8,667 nt of DNA from the NCBI GenBank assembly GCA_018668095.1, contig JABIQF010000049.1:1-8667 (forward strand), in the 5' to 3' direction. The stretch comes from Cellvibrionales bacterium (GTDB lineage: Bacteria > Pseudomonadota > Gammaproteobacteria > Pseudomonadales > UBA7434). A program made the position numbers and the translations under genes. The notes below the pieces were generated by a model, which saw nothing but the letters and a program-made list of their open reading frames with translations, was not told the origin of the DNA and did no database searches. Below, one piece after another: positions 5,670 to 8,667 of the stretch (within the stretch, counting starts at the first letter, position 1; the number at the start of each line of letters is the position of its first letter).

Positions 5670-7433
5670 ATGTATCAAATTCAAGTAGATTCTCGTAGTA
5701 CCTTTTTTGTAGTCATTTTATGGTTAACTATGTTGGCGGCGCCAAGTATTAGTGCTCAGATTCTTAATAAGAATGATCCTCTTCTTTTATCTTTCAATGT
5801 AAACGGTTTTTCATTACTAGCTGAGTTGTATCAGAATACTCAACTGCTCGAGAAAATTAATACCCCCATAGCCAATGCTGAACAGCTTCATTATAAAGGT
5901 CAGTTGTCAGGGTATCCGCAAAGTGGTGTGAGAGTCTCTTACAGCAATGGTCATTGGCAGGGTGTTTTACAATTTGAGAATGAATTATATATTATTGACG
6001 CTAGTCATAATCCAATAGTGAATGGCGCAGAGGGATTGCATACTTATCAAGCCACGGATGATGAAGAATTAAAAACCTGTGCATCTGGCGTTATTAAAAC
6101 GCCATTTTTTCAAAATGATAGTTCAATGTCATCTCTTCAGTCTAATGTTTCTAATATGGAAAAAGAATTATTAGCGAATAAACCTATTGCCAGTCATTTT
6201 ACTACTGCCTCTGCAAGCATTTCAGATGTATGTGTTAATCGAATCAATGGTGTTTGTCTATTACCGGAAATTGAGCTGGCTTACGATTTAAGTTATCAAA
6301 ACTTACCGGGTTCTGAAACGCCGATGCAGCGTGCTTTACGTGAGCTGAATGAAATGGAATTATTTTTTCAAAATGGTTTGGGCTATCAATTTAGTCGAAT
6401 TAGTTTAACGATGTTGGATGCAGATCAGAATGCATTGATCGGCAGTAGTGATGATCCTAATGATTTACTCGACCGATTACGAATATTGCGGGGCTCTAAT
6501 CAGTTAGATTTTTTAGAGCAATCGAGATCTATTTTTCATTTAGTCACTGGGCGTGATTTTTCAGGTGCTGATGGCGATGTTATTGGCATAGCTTACTTGG
6601 GTCAGGTGTGTGAAAGCTTTGGTTTAAATACTGGATTAACTGATGCGGGAGATACTTCATTAGTGAGTTTAGTTATGGCACATGAAATTGGCCACAATCT
6701 CGGTGCTGATCATGATGCTATAGAGGTGAATGGCTGCCCAGAAAATCAACACGTAATGTCAGCCAGTCTGGGATTTCAGGCTTCTAGTTTTACGGGTTTT
6801 TCTTCTTGCTCCATTGAATCTATTAATCAAACGGTTGCTGATAATTTATCGGGTTTATGTTTTAACTTTCCTGTCGATGTGGGTTTATCTGCGAGCCTTA
6901 ATAATCCTGTTAGTCCCGATAGAGTCACGCCATTCGACTTGGTTTATAACATCAATACTGACGACGGTTACATTCCTATTAGTTCGCTTAACGTGAGTGG
7001 CGTAATTAGTAATGTCGATGAGGGGCAGTTTGTTAGCGCCAGTATTGAGGGCGGTGTATGTACGGCAATGTCGAGCAGTTATAATTGCACGGTCAATAAT
7101 CCGTTAAGTAATTTTGCATTAACGGTTACGGCAACTGTGAATCAGAATGCAACTGAGTTAATTATGCAGCATTCGGTGAGTACCGCTACTGCAGAAACGA
7201 CTGATGTTATAGCTTCAAATAATACGCTTAATGTTACTCTGAACTCTTTTGGTGAACCAGAGCCTGCGGACGGCCCTGTTGATAGCCCTACTGATGACAC
7301 TCTCGTTGATGATCAATCCAATAATACATTAACTTCTAATGGTTCGGGTGGTGGCGGTGGTAGTATGAATCCATTAGGGTTGATGCTGCTTGCAGGAATG
7401 TATGTTCTTAGAAGGGTAAGGGAAAATTGTTAG
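5670..7433 (+). CDS. Secreted reprolysin-like zinc metalloprotease with GlyGly-CTERM tail
   Basis: A 587-residue preproprotein. Residues 1-29 form a Sec signal peptide (hydrophobic 12-25, probable cleavage SISA|Q). Residues about 30-185 resemble an M12B-type propeptide (GQLSGYPQSGVRVS, then GHWQGVLQFENELYIID); C137 in LKTCAS may act as a cysteine switch (inference). The catalytic domain, about 187-400, has the metzincin zinc site HEIGHNLGADHD (H338, E339, H342, G345, H348) and a Met-turn at VMSAS (M363). Residues 403-528 look like an Ig/CARDB-like beta domain, followed by an acidic Pro/Asp linker. The C-terminus has SGGGGGS (559-565), a hydrophobic helix (566-580) and RRVR, matching the GlyGly-CTERM signal processed by rhombosortase. 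In Vibrio such proteases leave by type II secretion and become cell-surface associated. The start has GTGGGG rather far upstream (13 bases). There is no twin-arginine motif. The stop overlaps the convergent tatC stop. Confidence 0.92.
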   Translation: MYQIQVDSRSTFFVVILWLTMLAAPSISAQILNKNDPLLLSFNVNGFSLLAELYQNTQLLEKINTPIANAEQLHYKGQLSGYPQSGVRVSYSNGHWQGVLQFENELYIIDASHNPIVNGAEGLHTYQATDDEELKTCASGVIKTPFFQNDSSMSSLQSNVSNMEKELLANKPIASHFTTASASISDVCVNRINGVCLLPEIELAYDLSYQNLPGSETPMQRALRELNEMELFFQNGLGYQFSRISLTMLDADQNALIGSSDDPNDLLDRLRILRGSNQLDFLEQSRSIFHLVTGRDFSGADGDVIGIAYLGQVCESFGLNTGLTDAGDTSLVSLVMAHEIGHNLGADHDAIEVNGCPENQHVMSASLGFQASSFTGFSSCSIESINQTVADNLSGLCFNFPVDVGLSASLNNPVSPDRVTPFDLVYNINTDDGYIPISSLNVSGVISNVDEGQFVSASIEGGVCTAMSSSYNCTVNNPLSNFALTVTATVNQNATELIMQHSVSTATAETTDVIASNNTLNVTLNSFGEPEPADGPVDSPTDDTLVDDQSNNTLTSNGSGGGGGSMNPLGLMLLAGMYVLRRVRENC

Positions 7434-8203
7434 CCTGAGTTGCCGCTTTTTTTATCGACTAATCGGCTCATCAATAAGCCTAATTCAAACAGTAGCCAAG
7501 CCGGAATTGCTAGCAACGACTGCGAAATAATGTCTGGCGGCGTCAATAACATGCCAAATACAAAACAAACAACCACAATGTAAGGGCGTTTTTCTGCCAG
7601 CGCTTGCCTTGTTGTTACGCCAGCTTTAATTAAAATAAACGTGGCAATGGGGATTTCAAAGGCTAAGCCAAAAGCAAAAAACAGTTTAAGTATAAAAGAT
7701 AAATAGCTATTGATATCAGGTGTCACCGCAACACCTATTGGTGCTATGGCAGTAAAAAAACCAAATACAATTGGAAATACAACGTAGTACGAAAAGGCAA
7801 TCCCCAAATAAAATAATAAGACGCTACTCACAAAAAGAGGAATCGCTAAACTTTTCTCATTGCTGTACATGCCGGGCGCAATAAAAGACCAGAGTTGATA
7901 GAGGATATACGGCACGGCAATAAAAAACGATAAAATAATAGTGAGCTTAAACGGCGCAAAAAAAGGTGAGGCAATATCCGTTGCAATCATGCTGGTGCCT
8001 TCAGGCAGCAGAGCTTGAATGGGTAATGCAAAAAATGTGTAGATGTCATTAGAGAAGGCCACTAAGGCTAAAAAAACCAGGAGTATTGCTCCGAGACTTT
8101 TTAGTAGGCAGGTACGTAGTTCAAGTAAGTGCGCAACAAGCGGCTGTTCTCTATCACTGCTTTCCGCAGTGTTATTGTCTGTTGAGTTCGAAGTAGTAGA
8201 CAT
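7430..8203 (-). CDS. tatC: Twin-arginine translocase subunit TatC
   Basis: TatC is the polytopic inner-membrane core of the Tat translocase; with TatB it recognises twin-arginine signal peptides of folded proteins. The 257-residue sequence aligns by eye along its whole length with E. coli TatC with a 13-residue offset: HLLELR (25-30), FIAPGMYSNEK with F107 and E116 matching E. coli F94 and E103, FVSSVLLFYLGIAF (124-137), SYLSFILKLFFAFGLAFEIP (166-185), KRPY (205-208), LLTPPD (219-224, D224 matching D211) and LFELG. Six membrane helices are expected. The N-terminus has about 18 extra polar Ser/Thr/Asn residues. It starts 14 bases after tatB, with a weak AAGCGG as ribosome site. Its TAA overlaps the stop of the convergent protease gene. 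Confidence 0.98.
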   Translation of the reverse strand: MSTTSNSTDNNTAESSDREQPLVAHLLELRTCLLKSLGAILLVFLALVAFSNDIYTFFALPIQALLPEGTSMIATDIASPFFAPFKLTIILSFFIAVPYILYQLWSFIAPGMYSNEKSLAIPLFVSSVLLFYLGIAFSYYVVFPIVFGFFTAIAPIGVAVTPDINSYLSFILKLFFAFGLAFEIPIATFILIKAGVTTRQALAEKRPYIVVVCFVFGMLLTPPDIISQSLLAIPAWLLFELGLLMSRLVDKKSGNSG

Positions 8204-8217
8204 GCGCTAGCCGCTTT

Positions 8218-8547
8218 CTAATGTTTTTCAGATGAAGTGTCATCATCTATCGACGTATGAATAGATTGATGAGTATCATGGATAGATTGTTCAAATTCGC
8301 TGGCTGTTTGTTTTAGTTGCTCTATAGGTTCGCCAAGTTGATGTAACACGTTTTCATTATGGATTTGTTCACGGATTTCATCAGCATTGATTTCACGCTC
8401 AATATCGGCCTTGATGCTGTTAAAGCTGCGTTTGATTTTTCCTAGCCACAAGGCAATCGTTTTAACCGTTGACGGTAATCGCTCAGGGCCTAATACAATG
8501 AGGGCAATAACACTGATTAGTAAGATTTCTTGTATACCAATATCCAT
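8218..8547 (-). CDS. tatB: Sec-independent translocase subunit TatB
   Basis: TatB is the single-span membrane partner of TatC in the Tat receptor complex. The 109-residue protein begins MDIGIQEILLI, retaining the membrane-embedded Glu (E7, E8 in E. coli), then a short helix (5-18), the hinge VLGPERLP (18-25), an amphipathic helix (TVKTIALWLGKIKRSF, 27-42) and a charged, probably coiled and partly disordered tail. The early E and the GPERLP hinge after MDIG favour TatB over TatA, as does its position between tatA and tatC. It is shorter than E. coli TatB (171 residues), mostly in the variable tail. It lies 14 bases after tatA and 14 bases before tatC, with no clear Shine-Dalgarno sequence of its own. 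Confidence 0.96.
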   Translation of the reverse strand: MDIGIQEILLISVIALIVLGPERLPSTVKTIALWLGKIKRSFNSIKADIEREINADEIREQIHNENVLHQLGEPIEQLKQTASEFEQSIHDTHQSIHTSIDDDTSSEKH

Positions 8548-8561
8548 AAATTAATATCGAG

Positions 8562-8667
8562 TTATTGATCTTTCTTGTCGGCAGTCGAATCGCTTTGTTC
8601 ATCCAGTTCTTTTGCTGGCTCATCGTCAGCCATGGATTTTTTAAAGCCTTTAATAGCGCCGCCAAGG
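8562..8667 (-). CDS. tatA: Twin-arginine translocase subunit TatA, C-terminal part
   Basis: Only the last 34 codons are in the window; the gene continues beyond the right edge. The fragment begins LGGAIKGFKKSMADDEP, which matches the end of the amphipathic helix and the conserved FKK-M-DDEP segment of TatA (E. coli LGASIKGFKKAMSDDEP), followed by an acidic, lysine-containing tail ending KKDQ. The N-terminal membrane helix is missing because of the edge, not because of a mutation. TatA supplies the oligomers that form the passage for folded proteins. It is the first of three closely spaced genes, tatA-tatB-tatC, on the minus strand. Any operon promoter must lie outside the window. Confidence 0.95.
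   Translation of the reverse strand, partial: LGGAIKGFKKSMADDEPAKELDEQSDSTADKKDQ

Noticed and set aside
5670..5760. Twin-arginine (Tat) signal on the protease, given the adjacent tat operon
   Set aside because: The N-region has only a single Arg (SRST); the signal is an ordinary Sec type.
8483..8665. Minus-strand 60-codon frame at the right edge
   Set aside because: It is out of frame with the TatA C-terminus and runs into tatB; the TatA frame carries the conserved GFKKSMADDEP.

Overview
The window looks like chromosomal DNA of a marine-type gammaproteobacterium. It is moderately AT-rich and densely packed. It ends in a tatA-tatB-tatC operon whose products resemble the Escherichia coli proteins closely (TatA tail with GFKKSMADDEP; TatC with the FIAP, TPPD and LELR motifs). 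It also carries a secreted protease with a GlyGly-CTERM tail, a sorting signal common in Vibrio, Shewanella and related marine genera. I cannot name a species.

Left part (1-4160) is a compact biosynthetic cluster. After what may be the last 28 codons of a membrane protein and a short spacer with five 15-bp tandem repeats, three plus-strand genes overlap at each junction: a GT4 glycosyltransferase with an unusual N-terminal extension of about 80 residues, a small class I SAM methyltransferase (start corrected to 1765), and an alpha/alpha-toroid protein of the 'prenyltransferase/squalene cyclase-like' kind. A second SAM methyltransferase of a different subfamily runs towards them on the minus strand and overlaps the toroid gene tail-to-tail by 18 bp. 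The four enzymes look like a pathway that builds or decorates a glycosylated, possibly lipidic, small molecule or glycan; the product is unknown.

Middle part (4161-5669). A 128-bp divergent spacer separates the second methyltransferase from a plus-strand PP-loop ATP pyrophosphatase-like protein with a four-cysteine QueC-like metal site and an N-terminal domain I do not recognise. A 253-bp spacer follows. It holds imperfect short repeats, an FNR-like palindrome and an AT-rich repeat block ahead of the next gene.

Right part (5670-8667) holds a Sec-exported reprolysin-like zinc metalloprotease with signal peptide, prodomain, HExxHxxGxxHD site, Met-turn, Ig-like C-terminal region and GlyGly-CTERM tail. 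Facing it, with overlapping stop codons, is the minus-strand tatABC operon (tatA cut by the window edge). The protease signal peptide has no twin arginine, so it is probably not a Tat substrate.

The most novel material is the four-enzyme cluster together with the PP-loop protein: recognisable enzyme folds, no assignable pathway.
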